Assembly: GCA_902491215.1 (NCBI GenBank)
Contig: CABUGV010000001.1
Span: 1 to 64,000 of the forward strand
DNA: 64,000 nt
DNA from: 43-108 sp001915545
Lineage (GTDB): Bacteria > Bacteroidota > Bacteroidia > Bacteroidales > Bacteroidaceae
Direction: 5' to 3'
Part shown: piece by piece, positions 1-9,688 of the stretch
Numbering within the stretch: the first letter of the stretch is position 1
Layout of the letters: every line of letters starts with the position of its first letter
The notes under the pieces: model-generated
What the model was told of the DNA's origin: nothing
Database searches by the model: none
Seen by the model: only the letters and a program-made list of their open reading frames with translations
Position numbers and translations under genes: made by a program

Positions 1-189
1 GAACTCTCCAAGGAAAGGGCCACCCGTCTTGAAGGAAGCTTCGGCACCCAGAAGCAGCATTACTCGCTCTCAAGGATAAAGGCCAGGAACAGGAAGACGG
101 AAATCCTTTGGATCTTCTTCGGAATACATACGGCAAATGCCGTACTGATGATAGACAAGATCAGAAACCGATCGGATAAAGCGGCATGA
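1..189 (+). CDS. Transposase, C-terminal end (partial, cut by window start)
   Basis: An open frame runs from base 1 to a TGA at 187-189 and encodes about 62 residues. It contains the stretch RLEGSFGTQKQHYSLSRIK followed by a hydrophobic IFFGIHTANAVLMI segment. This resembles the C-terminal end of DDE transposases, where a conserved Glu sits in an EGxFG context near the catalytic site. The N-terminal part lies outside the window, so the IS family cannot be named. No terminal inverted repeat could be identified between here and the next gene. The adjacent gene is a truncated, frameshifted glycosidase, which fits an insertion that disrupted it. Confidence 0.6.
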   Translation, partial: ELSKERATRLEGSFGTQKQHYSLSRIKARNRKTEILWIFFGIHTANAVLMIDKIRNRSDKAA

Positions 190-263
190 CATGAATTTAC
201 AGACAGGATCAGAAGAGGTCATCAGACTTCTTCCGAAACGTCATGTCCAACAGATAGGATTAT

Positions 264-1561
264 ATGAAAAAACACGGAAAATGGGCAATAATAATGGCAC
301 ATAAAGTGATTATACTCTATCGACTTTATATGCCATATTACTTTTTAGGGACATTTACTGAATATCCCTATAATAAAGGCATTGATTTTGACTTCGTCGA
401 TTACAGTTCTCTGATGAAAGCAAAATACAATAATGGACATCTGAACATTTCAGGAGAAGAATATAAGGCTGTAATAGTTCCGTCAATGAAAGCCATAAGA
501 GATTCAGCATTAGTTGTCCTTGCAAAATTTGCTTCGCATGGAGGCACAGTCATCAATATAGGTGATTTGTCGGAAACGACGGAAGCATACGGAAAAGATG
601 AGAAACATGTGGGAAAACTTGTTGCAGAAATGACAAGCGGAAAAGACTTCACGCGAACAGAAAACTGCGACAATCTCGACATCATATTGGACAAGCATTT
701 CGTACGCGACTTCAGTGCTGTAGACAATCAGAGTAACGACATTTTCATCAATCACAGAAAGGCTGACAGCCTGAATATCTATGGAATATATAATGCTGAA
801 AAAAACAGCAGATGTTTCTTCAGATGTCATGGCGATGTGGAATACTGGGATATTTGGAGCGGAGAAAAATATAAAATTGAAAATTGCGAAAAGACAGAAC
901 ATGGTACTATTGTAAATATGCCGAAAGGCAAGGAAGAATTCCAGATAATAGTATTCACCCCAAGAAGCAAAGCGCAAATTTTCAAGGATGCAGAGACAGA
1001 AAGCATAAAACTTGCTGACAAATGGGAATGCGAAATTGTACCTGTGCTAGACAATCGTTTTGGCGACTATCATTACCCAGGAACAAACGAAAAGCTTCGT
1101 CCTGAAATAAGGCACTACAACTACATACTATCAAAAGAAAAAAGTCTGAAGGAAGCAAAACTGCTGGCAGAAAACGGCAAAGCTTCAGAAGTTACATACA
1201 CCTATGGAGATGAATTCATGTACAGCGGTGCCACTAACGAAGTTCTCAGCGATGAGTTCCTCGCCGGACTTAAACGTGCGCCTGAGGCATGGAAACCTTA
1301 TAGATTTTCAAGACGCTGGGGCGTAGAAAAACGATCCTGGACATCAAGGCTATCACGGAATGAAAATGAAGATGAATCCGGAGGTGATAAGACCGGGCAG
1401 AATGGTACAGAATGCCACATCAACCAGTAGGGGAAGCTGAAAAAGAAGGCAATAAATATTACATGTTCACGACAGTAAAAGCTCCATACAGCGGAACCTT
1501 CAAGATTGAAACAGGCAAGGAAAAACCATCCGGATGTTTCATCAACGGGAAAAAAGGATGA
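264..1561 (+). pseudogene. Decayed GH106-like alpha-L-rhamnosidase, 3' part only
   Basis: The open frame 264-1430 encodes 388 residues that look like the C-terminal third of a large GH106-type glycosidase. It has a GIDFDFVDYSSL segment, a GGTVINIGD segment and a late APEAWKPYRFSRRWGVE motif. At about 1325-1335, in a run of five A, the homologous reading moves to the next frame, where DPGHQGYHGMK and RPGRMVQNATS follow. Near 1425-1432 it moves again, to a frame reading VGEAEKEGNKYYMF and FINGKK and ending at TGA 1559-1561. Two frameshifts plus the missing N-terminal part (family members are around 1000 residues) make a functional product unlikely. A transposase tail lies just upstream. GH106 enzymes remove rhamnose from rhamnogalacturonan, which matches the PL11 lyase 9 kb away. 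The family call is from motif memory; the frameshifts are seen directly. Confidence 0.6.
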
Positions 1562-1666
1562 ACACATATTCATGCAACAATAAAAGAAAATGGGATGGTT
1601 CCGCAAATCACAATGCGTTCCATCTCATTCTCCTATTAAAGTATGTATGATTGAAGATTTGTATCC

Positions 1667-3121
1667 TTAAACAGTTTGGTTCTGCACTTGTATTTCATCA
1701 GGGTTCTTCTTCACTATTTTATAGCCTATAGCTGCAATAAGGATGCTCATTATAGGACTGAAAATATTAAAGAAGCAATAAGGTAAATAGGCCAATGTCG
1801 GAACACCCAGTATTGTAGCCTGCGTCATTCCGCACGTATTCCATGGAATAAGAACAGAAGTCACCGTAACAGCATCTTCTGTTGTTCGGCTCAGCAAACG
1901 ACTTTCATAACCGCTCTTTTCATATATACGACTGAACATCTTGCCCGTCAGGATAATACTTATATACTGGTCGGCAGTTGCCAGATTGAGGAACAATCCA
2001 GAACAAACTGTTGAAGCAACCAGTGATACTCTTCCGCGCACGAAGCTTACAAAAGCAGACGTTATAGAACGCAGCATACCTCCAGCGGTCATTGTCCCCC
2101 CGAAACACATAGCGCATAGTATCAGCCATACTGTATCCATCATACCGGCCATGCCCCTTGTGGCAACAAGCTCAGTAAGTACAGGATTACCAGTCTGAAT
2201 GCTGGTTTCACCATAACAAGACATCATGATTCCCTTGAAAAGTCCACCTCCTTCTGCAATCTCCTGAAGAAGATGCGGTTGGAAAACTGCGGCCGCAACA
2301 CAAGCCATAGCTGTAGATATCGCCAATGTCATAATTGACGGAACCTTTTCAGCAATCAGGACTCCTGTCAGTACCGGAACAATCAACAGCCAAGGTGATA
2401 TACAGAAACGCTCATCGAGACATGAAGCAAATTCCTCAATATGTGCAGCATCTCGCGTCACCCCAGACAATCCCATCACAGTAAATATTATCAGAGCCAA
2501 AAACAACGAAGGTACTGTTGTAAACATCATGTAGCGAATATGTCTGAAAAGCGGAGTACCGGTAACAGAAGAGGCCAGAATAGTAGTATCAGACAATGGT
2601 GAAACTTTGTCACCGAAATAAGCGCCCGATATTATTGCTCCTGCAATCCATCCTTCATCAAAACCCTGAGCCTTACCTATTCCGAGAAGGGCAATACCTA
2701 TTGTTGCAATAGTTGTCCACGAACTACCAGTCATAACTGATATGAGTACACAAATCAAACAAGTGGAAACAAGGAAAAATGAAGGGTGTATTATCTGCAT
2801 GCCGTAATATATAAGAGTAGGAACGATTCCGCTCACCATCCATGTTCCGCTCAATGCACCTATTATAAGAAGTATAATAATAGCAGACGAGACACCTGCT
2901 ATATTCTTTGTTATGGCGTTTTCAAAACTTTGCCACGGCACTTTATAAAATGCCATTCCGATAATTACACACGAAGCGGAAGTGACAAGAAGCGAAATCT
3001 GGCTGCCACCGCTCAACGCATCACCACCAAAAATTCTTATCGTAAAAGCCAGCATCGCAACAAGGATTGCAATTGGTAAAAATGAGGCCAAAGTAGAAGG
3101 GGTTCGTGCTGATTCACTCAT
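1667..3121 (-). CDS. nhaC: Na+/H+ antiporter, NhaC family
   Basis: A 484-residue polytopic inner-membrane protein with about eleven or twelve hydrophobic segments. The motif GAYFGDKVSPLSDTT at residues 166-180 is typical of the NhaC family, and a second conserved region (WNTCGMTQA) lies near the C-terminus. NhaC proteins exchange cytoplasmic Na+ for H+ and serve pH and sodium balance; some relatives carry organic acids or amino acids, so substrate is inferred. The gene is transcribed alone on the minus strand, convergent with the GH106-like remnant. Its upstream region holds a TATCTTTG box and an 18-bp perfect palindrome, both listed separately. The start at 3121 gives a short hydrophilic N-terminus before the first membrane segment and fits the family length. 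Confidence 0.9.
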   Translation of the reverse strand: MSESARTPSTLASFLPIAILVAMLAFTIRIFGGDALSGGSQISLLVTSASCVIIGMAFYKVPWQSFENAITKNIAGVSSAIIILLIIGALSGTWMVSGIVPTLIYYGMQIIHPSFFLVSTCLICVLISVMTGSSWTTIATIGIALLGIGKAQGFDEGWIAGAIISGAYFGDKVSPLSDTTILASSVTGTPLFRHIRYMMFTTVPSLFLALIIFTVMGLSGVTRDAAHIEEFASCLDERFCISPWLLIVPVLTGVLIAEKVPSIMTLAISTAMACVAAAVFQPHLLQEIAEGGGLFKGIMMSCYGETSIQTGNPVLTELVATRGMAGMMDTVWLILCAMCFGGTMTAGGMLRSITSAFVSFVRGRVSLVASTVCSGLFLNLATADQYISIILTGKMFSRIYEKSGYESRLLSRTTEDAVTVTSVLIPWNTCGMTQATILGVPTLAYLPYCFFNIFSPIMSILIAAIGYKIVKKNPDEIQVQNQTV

Positions 3122-3184
3122 AAATATATGCTTAAATTATTTGTATATCTTATATAAACATGCATAAAATCTCAATTCGGGGCA

Positions 3185-3192
3185 CAAAGATA
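3185..3192 (-). promoter_or_regulatory. Candidate -7 box for nhaC
   Basis: On the minus strand this reads TATCTTTG, a perfect match to the Bacteroidetes -7 consensus TAnnTTTG. It lies 64 bp upstream of the nhaC start. No TTTG is present 19-21 bp further upstream, so the -33 element is missing or diverged. Confidence 0.45.
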
Positions 3193-3256
3193 TAAGAATT
3201 GATGCATAATTATACTTATATATACAATAATTCTATATTAAAGTTCAAAACAAGAA

Positions 3257-3274
3257 ATATTTATGCATAAATAT
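3257..3274. promoter_or_regulatory. 18-bp perfect palindrome upstream of nhaC
   Basis: ATATTTATG is followed directly by its reverse complement CATAAATAT. ATGCATAA is repeated at about 3162 and 3203 in the same 200-bp gap between nhaC and the pseudouridine synthase gene. With no loop bases this is a poor terminator and a better candidate for a dimeric repressor or activator site. Confidence 0.4.
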
Positions 3275-3325
3275 GCAGACAACTTGTCAAAAACATAATA
3301 AAAAGCAATAGAAATTGTAAAAGCC

Positions 3326-4945
3326 TCAGAATGGAACTTTTGCAGTAAAAGTCACTTCTTTTTTCAAGTACGGATGAATGAATGTGATTTGTTCAGCATG
3401 CAGGTACAACCTATCAGACGGCTTTCCATATAACCTATCTCCATGTATAGGCATACCAAGTCCATCAGGATGTGCAGAATGAACCCTTAACTGATGTGTA
3501 CGCCCTGTCAAAGGATAAAATGCAACTCTGGTAAAAGCACCATCTTCAATACCTATAACCTCAAAACGTGTTTCGGCATATTTCCCATGAATGCTGTCCA
3601 CCATCTGCTGGGGCCTGTGAGCAGGATCAAGACACAATGGCAGAACAATCTTTCCACCAGCCTCTGTCAATACTCCATCCAGCAGGGCAACATATCGCTT
3701 GCATATTTTATGTTCGGCAAATTGTCTTTGCAGGTTTTCATGAACATCTTTCGACTTTGCTATCACAAGCAGACCTGAGGTATCCATATCCAATCTATGA
3801 ACAATCAACGGACCATCAGCTGAAGGAAAACGACGAAGAGCAATATCATAAACTGAAATACGGCCATCTTTACCAGGAACAGACAACATTCCTGCAGGTT
3901 TATCGACGACCCAGATACAATCATCTTCATAGACAGTTCTAAGATCGTTTTCCGAGAAGGCTGTCACTCCAAGAGGCGAAGGCTCAACATCCAGACCTTC
4001 AAGCATGAAGCCTAACAGCGGCTCGCATTTGCTTTTACATGAAGGATAATAATGCAGATGATGCCTTACTTCGGCTTTAGGCGACTGTCCCCACCAAAAT
4101 TCAGCCATACAAAGTGGATGCATGCCGTTGGTATAAGCATACTGGAGCAGTTTGGGAGCTGCGCATTCTCCTGTACCTGCAGGAGGAAGTTCATGCCTCA
4201 CTTCATTGAATATTTCGTAAGCAGAAGAAACCTGACCTTTCGCATTCAAAAGGCGATAACTGTCGAATAGCCTGCGCTGTAATTTAGCAGAACGGCTACG
4301 CCTCTCTTCCTTAAGCATGCTTATCCGTTCTTCAATATCTCCGATTTCAGTATTAATAATTCTGATACGATCCGCGTACCTTTCTTTTATTCTCCTACGC
4401 TCGGCCTTTTCATATTGGCTCTCCTTTATCAACCTTCGCTCCTCGTCTTCAGTCAAACCTGCAGCACGCATTTCATCACGCCTGATCTTCGAAAGACGCA
4501 TCCTATCGGCCCATTCATGCAACACAATATCTGCTTCATGAGACAAATCCGAAATAGTTCTCTTTAAATCCGCATATTGCGAAGACGACTGCAACATCCC
4601 TATCGCACGATTTATTTCAGATATATTCGCTTCCTCATCTGAGAAGTAACTGTCAGGGCTGAGGAGATCATAAATCGGAGGAACAAAATATTTGTGCTTG
4701 TTGCCGTGTGCAATATTACCTGAGTAAGCGGCCAGAAAGCCTACTTTGCCATGTTTTTCAACAACAAGAACACCAAACATTTTCCCGTGTCCGATCTCAT
4801 CAGCCCAATCTTCACGCAAACGCAAATAAGCCTGAACCTGCTCCGAAGCCATTACAGCCAACGGATGAGGTTCATAGCAGAAAGGATATGTGAACTTCAG
4901 AGGAAGTTTGATGTCCGAAATGTCTTTTTCAAAATAATGAAACAT
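3326..4945 (-). CDS. RluA-family 23S rRNA/tRNA pseudouridine synthase with long N-terminal extension
   Basis: A 539-residue protein. The C-terminal 210 residues form an RluA-type pseudouridine synthase domain with the motif HRLDMDTSGLLVIAKS at about residue 382; the Asp of HRLD/MD is the catalytic residue of the family. The N-terminal 300 residues are unusual: a globular part with WADEIGHGKMFGVLVVE and AAYSGNIAHGN, then a charged, probably coiled-coil segment at about 170-230. This long form is known in Bacteroidetes. The reaction is isomerisation of uridine in RNA. The target position cannot be told from sequence. It sits between lptD and nhaC on the same strand with gaps over 120 bp, so it is probably transcribed separately. 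Confidence 0.88.
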   Translation of the reverse strand: MFHYFEKDISDIKLPLKFTYPFCYEPHPLAVMASEQVQAYLRLREDWADEIGHGKMFGVLVVEKHGKVGFLAAYSGNIAHGNKHKYFVPPIYDLLSPDSYFSDEEANISEINRAIGMLQSSSQYADLKRTISDLSHEADIVLHEWADRMRLSKIRRDEMRAAGLTEDEERRLIKESQYEKAERRRIKERYADRIRIINTEIGDIEERISMLKEERRSRSAKLQRRLFDSYRLLNAKGQVSSAYEIFNEVRHELPPAGTGECAAPKLLQYAYTNGMHPLCMAEFWWGQSPKAEVRHHLHYYPSCKSKCEPLLGFMLEGLDVEPSPLGVTAFSENDLRTVYEDDCIWVVDKPAGMLSVPGKDGRISVYDIALRRFPSADGPLIVHRLDMDTSGLLVIAKSKDVHENLQRQFAEHKICKRYVALLDGVLTEAGGKIVLPLCLDPAHRPQQMVDSIHGKYAETRFEVIGIEDGAFTRVAFYPLTGRTHQLRVHSAHPDGLGMPIHGDRLYGKPSDRLYLHAEQITFIHPYLKKEVTFTAKVPF

Positions 4946-5067
4946 AGCAACATGTACCTTTCATGTAGGACAAAGGAAAAGCTTTTACAAGCACTATTTC
5001 CATGAATACATTCATTTATAACGATGTATTCCTAAAATAAAAATCCGCTACGTCAGACAGAAATATA

Positions 5068-7971
5068 TCAATACCACTTGATTGTACTTGAGTAACTGCT
5101 CCTCTTATCATACTTGAGCGCATCTGTAAGTGTGCTTGCATTTGCGCGTATTGAGAAATTATAAGAAGTGAAAGGTCCAAGAACCAGACCACAACTCATA
5201 GTGAAACAGTGCATATCACGCGATATATTCACCGTTGTCATAGACAGGTCACGCATAGTGAAATCATATCCCGATGAAAAGTTGATATTCCAATTGTTAG
5301 AAATTCTGATATTGCCCGAGAAGTTAAGAGTCTGCGTGAACTTATATGGATAACGCATTGTCTTGATGTTGATGTCTGCGCTTCTGTCCTCCGCCATATT
5401 CAATCCATATGAAACTGTAAATGACCAAGGCATTGAGAATTTCATATAACCATCCGCATCCAATCCGCTTGCAGCTTGTTCACGTTCTTTTTTCTTGCTT
5501 TTACCAGAACCGGACTCTTCATCTGTATTCTCGGTATCCTCGCCTTCTTCGTCTTCAACATCTTCATCTTCTGCCGTTCCACGGCCAAACAGTTTGTTGA
5601 GCTTTTCCTTCCACGTTTTGAACGTATTGTTGTTGAATGTATAAGAAATATTCTTGCTCATTCCTTGGAAACGTCCGAAACGTCCGTAAGACCACTCTGT
5701 TCTATTGCCCTCGACAACATTGCCATTCTTATCGAATTCGTATGCATAAGTTGCAAAACGTGCATTTATGTTCAATGTGTATGACTTACCGAATTTCAAT
5801 CTGATTCTAGTAGACAAATCACTCCATTGCTTAGTCTTTGCAGCCAAGTTGTAAGAAAGGCTAGCACCCAATTCATCAATAAGACTTACTTTCTTCACTC
5901 CTGTCGAATCCTTGTCTGACTTTATCTTCATCTCGACATTGTTGGATACATCGAAGCTCACAGATCCGGTTTTACCACGTGAAGGAACGCCGTACAATGA
6001 ATTGCTGTAAGGAGAATACTCCACTACAGACACATTACCATCTTCGTCAGTCTTGACATAAGTTTTCCAGAAACCGTATCTCTCAGCTCCAAAGTCAGGA
6101 GCGTAACTGAATGTTACAGAAGGCGTGAAGACGTGACGTATCATCTCAATCTTATCGCCGAATACAGCTTTAGAAGGTTTATAGAAACCATACAAAGTAG
6201 TATTCGCAGCCAAACTTAGATTATAGTTGTAAACTCGGTTGAAACCATATATGGTATCATTTACAACCCTCTGAGTCATCTCGTCCCAGCTTTGCTCAAC
6301 TCTGTTAGTATACCACCTTTCAGTGTAATTGAACGAAGGTGTGATGTTGATGCAATTGAAAAGACTGAATGAAGCACTGATAGGTATATAATGCTTCATA
6401 CCGTTTCTCCAGTCTTTGATAAGGCTCGAATGAAACAGTTTATCTTCCTTTGTCGATATGCTGTTGCTCAGATATCCGGTATAGCTCAACGATATTTTCT
6501 CGTACCACTTTTCCTTGCCGGCACGTATTTTTCTCTTGAAAGGATATACACGGCTCAAGCTGATGCTGAGGTCAGGCAATGTGAGTGCCAATGTTGAGTC
6601 CCTCATATTCTGAGATATATTGGCACTACTAGAAATGGACAAACCAATTCTAGGGAATGTGTAAGAATAGCTCACACTCGAAGTTCGTGTACTCTGCGAA
6701 TAAGACGTTGGATCGTACAAGCTTGAAAGGTTGTTCTTTTCATAGCTTGTGGTTGCGAAGTTCACACTTGCCGAAAACGAACTGTTGGGATTGGCCAACG
6801 CGTCCTGTCTGTGTGTCCACTGCACTTTGAAGTTTTTCTCCACGCTGTAGTCAGGCATGTTCTTTTCGCCGGTCTTTGTGACCTGATAATTGAAATAGAA
6901 ATTACCCGAATACTTATATCGTTTCTTGTATGTTGTCTGCGCAGAAATACCCCATGAACCTTTTGTATATATTTCTCCAGTCAACTTAAGATCGACATTG
7001 TCATTGATAGCAAAGTAATAACCTCCGTCACGCAAATAAAATCCTCGAGTATACTCATCTCCGTATGTCGGCATGATGAAACCGGAAGAATACTTGCTTG
7101 TGAATGGGAAATATGCAAAAGGAACTGCAAGCGGCAACGGAACATCCTCAACAACCAACCATGCTGGACCGGCAAAAACATTCTTTCCGGTATGCACCTT
7201 GGCACGGCTCAATGCTATATAGAAATGCGGATGCTTTGCATCGCAAGTCGTATAAGTTCCATGCTTCAGATAAAGTTCGTCGCCTTCTCCTTTCTTGGCG
7301 TCATTGCTGACTAGAAATCCGCCTTCCTGCTCGGTTGTGACATTTGTTATGAAACCTTTTTTCGATTTGAAATTGTAACTCATCGTTTCAGATTCATACA
7401 TTTCAGAACCTTCCTTGTAGACAGGCTTACCCACCAACGTGCCGGTAGAGTCCGGCAAACCAACAGCATGTACAATTGAGCTGTCGAGACTCATGGTCAT
7501 CTTTTCTGCCGTAAGTTCGATGTTCTGGTAGTTCACCTTTCCATCACCATAAAGGAATGCATAAGAATCGCCGGCCATGAACACAACAGAGTCCTTGGCT
7601 TCATAGCTGACAGGGTCGTCAAGAGCATTCTTTTTAGATTTACGTATTGAATCTTGCACCTGAGCGATAGAGTCGTTCCACTGCACCGCTTTTGGATTGC
7701 CTATACCGTGCTGCTGATCAAAAGCGCCCTTGATAGAATCCAGCTTGGCAAGTTTCATTGAATCGGACAAAGAGTCGCGTACTGATAAAGAACTGTCAAT
7801 ACGCAAATTCGTTGACACAGAATCGGAATCGGACAATAAAGCACTGATCCCACGGCCGGAAACACCCGTATATCCGGCCACGGAGCTCTGCGCCACCAAA
7901 GCGACGGCGACCAGTATCAACGCAAGTATATAAAATCTGAGTTTCAAATCAAAAAAACAATGATGTGACAA
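5068..7971 (-). CDS. lptD: LPS assembly outer-membrane protein LptD
   Basis: A 967-residue protein with an N-terminal membrane segment or signal (residues about 10-30). An OstA-like periplasmic domain follows (about 120-300), containing repeated short beta stretches such as GDGKVNYQNIELTA and GKPVYKEGSEMYESE. From about 310 onward it is rich in alternating aromatic residues, typical of a large outer-membrane beta barrel that ends in SSTIKWY. LptD forms the pore that delivers lipopolysaccharide to the outer leaflet, working with LptE. An acidic low-complexity insert (residues about 813-845, many Glu/Asp) interrupts the barrel and is followed by KSKKKER. It probably forms a surface or periplasmic loop. 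Bacteroidetes LptD copies are commonly this long. Confidence 0.88.
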   Translation of the reverse strand: MSHHCFFDLKLRFYILALILVAVALVAQSSVAGYTGVSGRGISALLSDSDSVSTNLRIDSSLSVRDSLSDSMKLAKLDSIKGAFDQQHGIGNPKAVQWNDSIAQVQDSIRKSKKNALDDPVSYEAKDSVVFMAGDSYAFLYGDGKVNYQNIELTAEKMTMSLDSSIVHAVGLPDSTGTLVGKPVYKEGSEMYESETMSYNFKSKKGFITNVTTEQEGGFLVSNDAKKGEGDELYLKHGTYTTCDAKHPHFYIALSRAKVHTGKNVFAGPAWLVVEDVPLPLAVPFAYFPFTSKYSSGFIMPTYGDEYTRGFYLRDGGYYFAINDNVDLKLTGEIYTKGSWGISAQTTYKKRYKYSGNFYFNYQVTKTGEKNMPDYSVEKNFKVQWTHRQDALANPNSSFSASVNFATTSYEKNNLSSLYDPTSYSQSTRTSSVSYSYTFPRIGLSISSSANISQNMRDSTLALTLPDLSISLSRVYPFKRKIRAGKEKWYEKISLSYTGYLSNSISTKEDKLFHSSLIKDWRNGMKHYIPISASFSLFNCINITPSFNYTERWYTNRVEQSWDEMTQRVVNDTIYGFNRVYNYNLSLAANTTLYGFYKPSKAVFGDKIEMIRHVFTPSVTFSYAPDFGAERYGFWKTYVKTDEDGNVSVVEYSPYSNSLYGVPSRGKTGSVSFDVSNNVEMKIKSDKDSTGVKKVSLIDELGASLSYNLAAKTKQWSDLSTRIRLKFGKSYTLNINARFATYAYEFDKNGNVVEGNRTEWSYGRFGRFQGMSKNISYTFNNNTFKTWKEKLNKLFGRGTAEDEDVEDEEGEDTENTDEESGSGKSKKKEREQAASGLDADGYMKFSMPWSFTVSYGLNMAEDRSADINIKTMRYPYKFTQTLNFSGNIRISNNWNINFSSGYDFTMRDLSMTTVNISRDMHCFTMSCGLVLGPFTSYNFSIRANASTLTDALKYDKRSSYSSTIKWY

Positions 7972-8059
7972 TACTTATCGGGATGCAAAATTACATATTA
8001 TCGCACAAATATTTAAGCATGTAATGCATTTTAACCGATTTTTTATAAATCATCAGCAG

Positions 8060-8596
8060 TTAAAGAAACATATCGCACCATTTCTTGAACCTTTCAGCAC
8101 CTTCCTCTCCAAATTTTGCAACGCTCTTAAGAGCCTTGTCCACAGACTTTTCCTTGTCAAGATGTGTTTTAGAAAAGAATTTATCGGCAAAACATACAAT
8201 CTGCTCTTCCATGGATACAGGCATGAGATCGCGATGTGGGACAGGCAGATTATTCTTTAAGATATAGTCAAGCGACAATCCTGCACCGGTATGCCGCTCA
8301 CACACAAGGGCATGGAGGGGAAAGCCTTCAGAGGCAACAATCTCAGAACCTTTAGTACCGTGGCAGATGTAAGGATAAGCTCCAAAACAGAATATATCCG
8401 GTGCATCACACATAAATATGCCGATGTCGTGAAGCATGGCGGCTTCTTCAACAAAACGCTTGTCGGCATTGAGTTCCGGATGGCGTGCAACAATTTCCAG
8501 CGCCTTGTCGGCCACTGCGCGACTGTGCACTTCCAGTATCTCTTTCAATCTGCTTCCTTCCGTATAATATTTATCAATTATAGCCTGATAGTCCAT
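8060..8596 (-). CDS. HD-domain phosphohydrolase
   Basis: The preferred start at 8596 (MDYQAIIDKYY) gives 178 residues. A frame open to 8695 exists, but its extra residues include a low-quality hydrophobic stretch and overlap the divergent promoter region. The HD pattern is visible: His near residue 18 (EVHSRAVADKALEI), HD at about 54-55 (AMLHDIGIFM), His in ICHGTKGSEI and the distal Asp in CFADKFFSK. These positions bind a divalent metal pair in HD enzymes. The protein resembles small HDIG-type hydrolases of Bacteroidetes with unknown nucleotide substrate. It is divergent from the MscS gene, 112 bp away. Confidence 0.8.
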   Translation of the reverse strand: MDYQAIIDKYYTEGSRLKEILEVHSRAVADKALEIVARHPELNADKRFVEEAAMLHDIGIFMCDAPDIFCFGAYPYICHGTKGSEIVASEGFPLHALVCERHTGAGLSLDYILKNNLPVPHRDLMPVSMEEQIVCFADKFFSKTHLDKEKSVDKALKSVAKFGEEGAERFKKWCDMFL

Positions 8597-8680
8597 GTTT
8601 GTCCTATAATAATTATTACAGCATAGTAATGCAACACAAAACACAATACGCAAAGAACTGGCGTATTTGGATGTAATTGT

Positions 8681-8688
8681 TAACTTTG
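8681..8688 (+). promoter_or_regulatory. Candidate -7 box for the MscS gene
   Basis: TAACTTTG matches TAnnTTTG and lies 20 bp before the ATG at 8708, so the leader would be very short. A TTTG occurs at 8666-8669, but the gap of 11 bp is too short for the usual -33 element. Confidence 0.4.
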
Positions 8689-8707
8689 CATGCAAAATTA
8701 GTAAAAT

Positions 8708-9604
8708 ATGGCATATTTAATAGACTTGAACGGTATTAAAGCCGTAATGAATTACGAGTTTCTGGGAATATATCTAAAAGATCCTGTTTTTTTCTGCATC
8801 AAAGTTGCAATCATCATTCTTTTCGTAAAGTTCCTTCTGTGGCTCAGCAATATGATAAGCAGAAGAGCACTCAAGAGAAAGAACAGCAAATTCTATGACG
8901 AGACGAGTGCAAAATTCATCATGCGCATAGTCACAACTGTCGTTTACATACTTGGAGTTGCATCAATCCTTTCCCTGATTCCAGCTCTTGAAAAGATTGG
9001 AACGTCTATCCTTGCCAGTGCCGGAATCCTTGCAATGGCTGTAGGTCTTGCATCTCAAGAAGCACTTTCCAACATTGTTGGAGGAATATTCATCATATTT
9101 GCAAAACCGTTCAGAATCGGAGATTTCATTGAAGTAGACGGTGCAGAAAGCGGAACTGTAAGCGAAATCACACTCAGACACACGGTCATAAGAAATGCTG
9201 AAAACAGAACGATCATCATACCGAACAGCAAAATCAGCAGCAGTACAATAATCAACAGTACCGTAGGCGAACCTGCTACATGTGCTTTTGTCGAAGTAGG
9301 TGTTTCCTATAATGAAGATCTCAACAAATGCATCAGCGTGATGCGCGACGAGGTTGAGAAACATCCTATGCTTATCGACCACAGAACAGAAGAGGAAAAA
9401 GCGAAGAATACCGAAAAAGTTATAATAAGAATCACCAACCTGGGAGATTCAGCCATAACGATGAGAGCCTATGCTTGGGCAAACACACCCGGCAATGCAT
9501 TTACGATGAAATGCGATCTTCTGAAGTCAATTAAGGAAAGATTCGACAAGGAGAATATTGAAATACCATATCCGTATTTCAATCAGATTGTAAAGAACGC
9601 GTAA
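8708..9604 (+). CDS. Small-conductance mechanosensitive channel (MscS family)
   Basis: A 298-residue protein with three predicted transmembrane helices in the first 130 residues. The pore-lining third helix is Gly/Ala rich (SAGILAMAVGLASQEALSN), followed by the signature FAKPFRIGDFIEV that opens the cytoplasmic beta domain. The C-terminal alpha/beta part runs to the end (VIIRITNLGDSAITMRAYAW). MscS channels open on membrane stretch and release solutes during osmotic downshock. The length matches the minimal MscS form. It stands alone, divergent from the HD hydrolase gene and ending at a strong bidirectional terminator. Confidence 0.93.
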   Translation: MAYLIDLNGIKAVMNYEFLGIYLKDPVFFCIKVAIIILFVKFLLWLSNMISRRALKRKNSKFYDETSAKFIMRIVTTVVYILGVASILSLIPALEKIGTSILASAGILAMAVGLASQEALSNIVGGIFIIFAKPFRIGDFIEVDGAESGTVSEITLRHTVIRNAENRTIIIPNSKISSSTIINSTVGEPATCAFVEVGVSYNEDLNKCISVMRDEVEKHPMLIDHRTEEEKAKNTEKVIIRITNLGDSAITMRAYAWANTPGNAFTMKCDLLKSIKERFDKENIEIPYPYFNQIVKNA

Positions 9605-9622
9605 GCTTATCAACGTATAATC

Positions 9623-9667
9623 AAGGCCCGCCGAACGCATTTCAAGATTATGCATCCGGCGGGCCTT
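9623..9667. terminator. Bidirectional terminator between convergent genes
   Basis: AAGGCCCGCCG (9623-9633) pairs exactly with CGGCGGGCCTT (9657-9667), with an inner GCAT/ATGC pair. It sits between the convergent MscS and EFR1-type genes. Confidence 0.85.
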
Positions 9668-9688
9668 AACTATAATTGCACCGAGGGT

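Noticed and set aside
401..977. Minus-strand open frames across the GH106-like remnant
   Set aside because: They are shadows of the plus-strand coding sequence, with cysteine- and serine-rich low-quality translations and no start signals.
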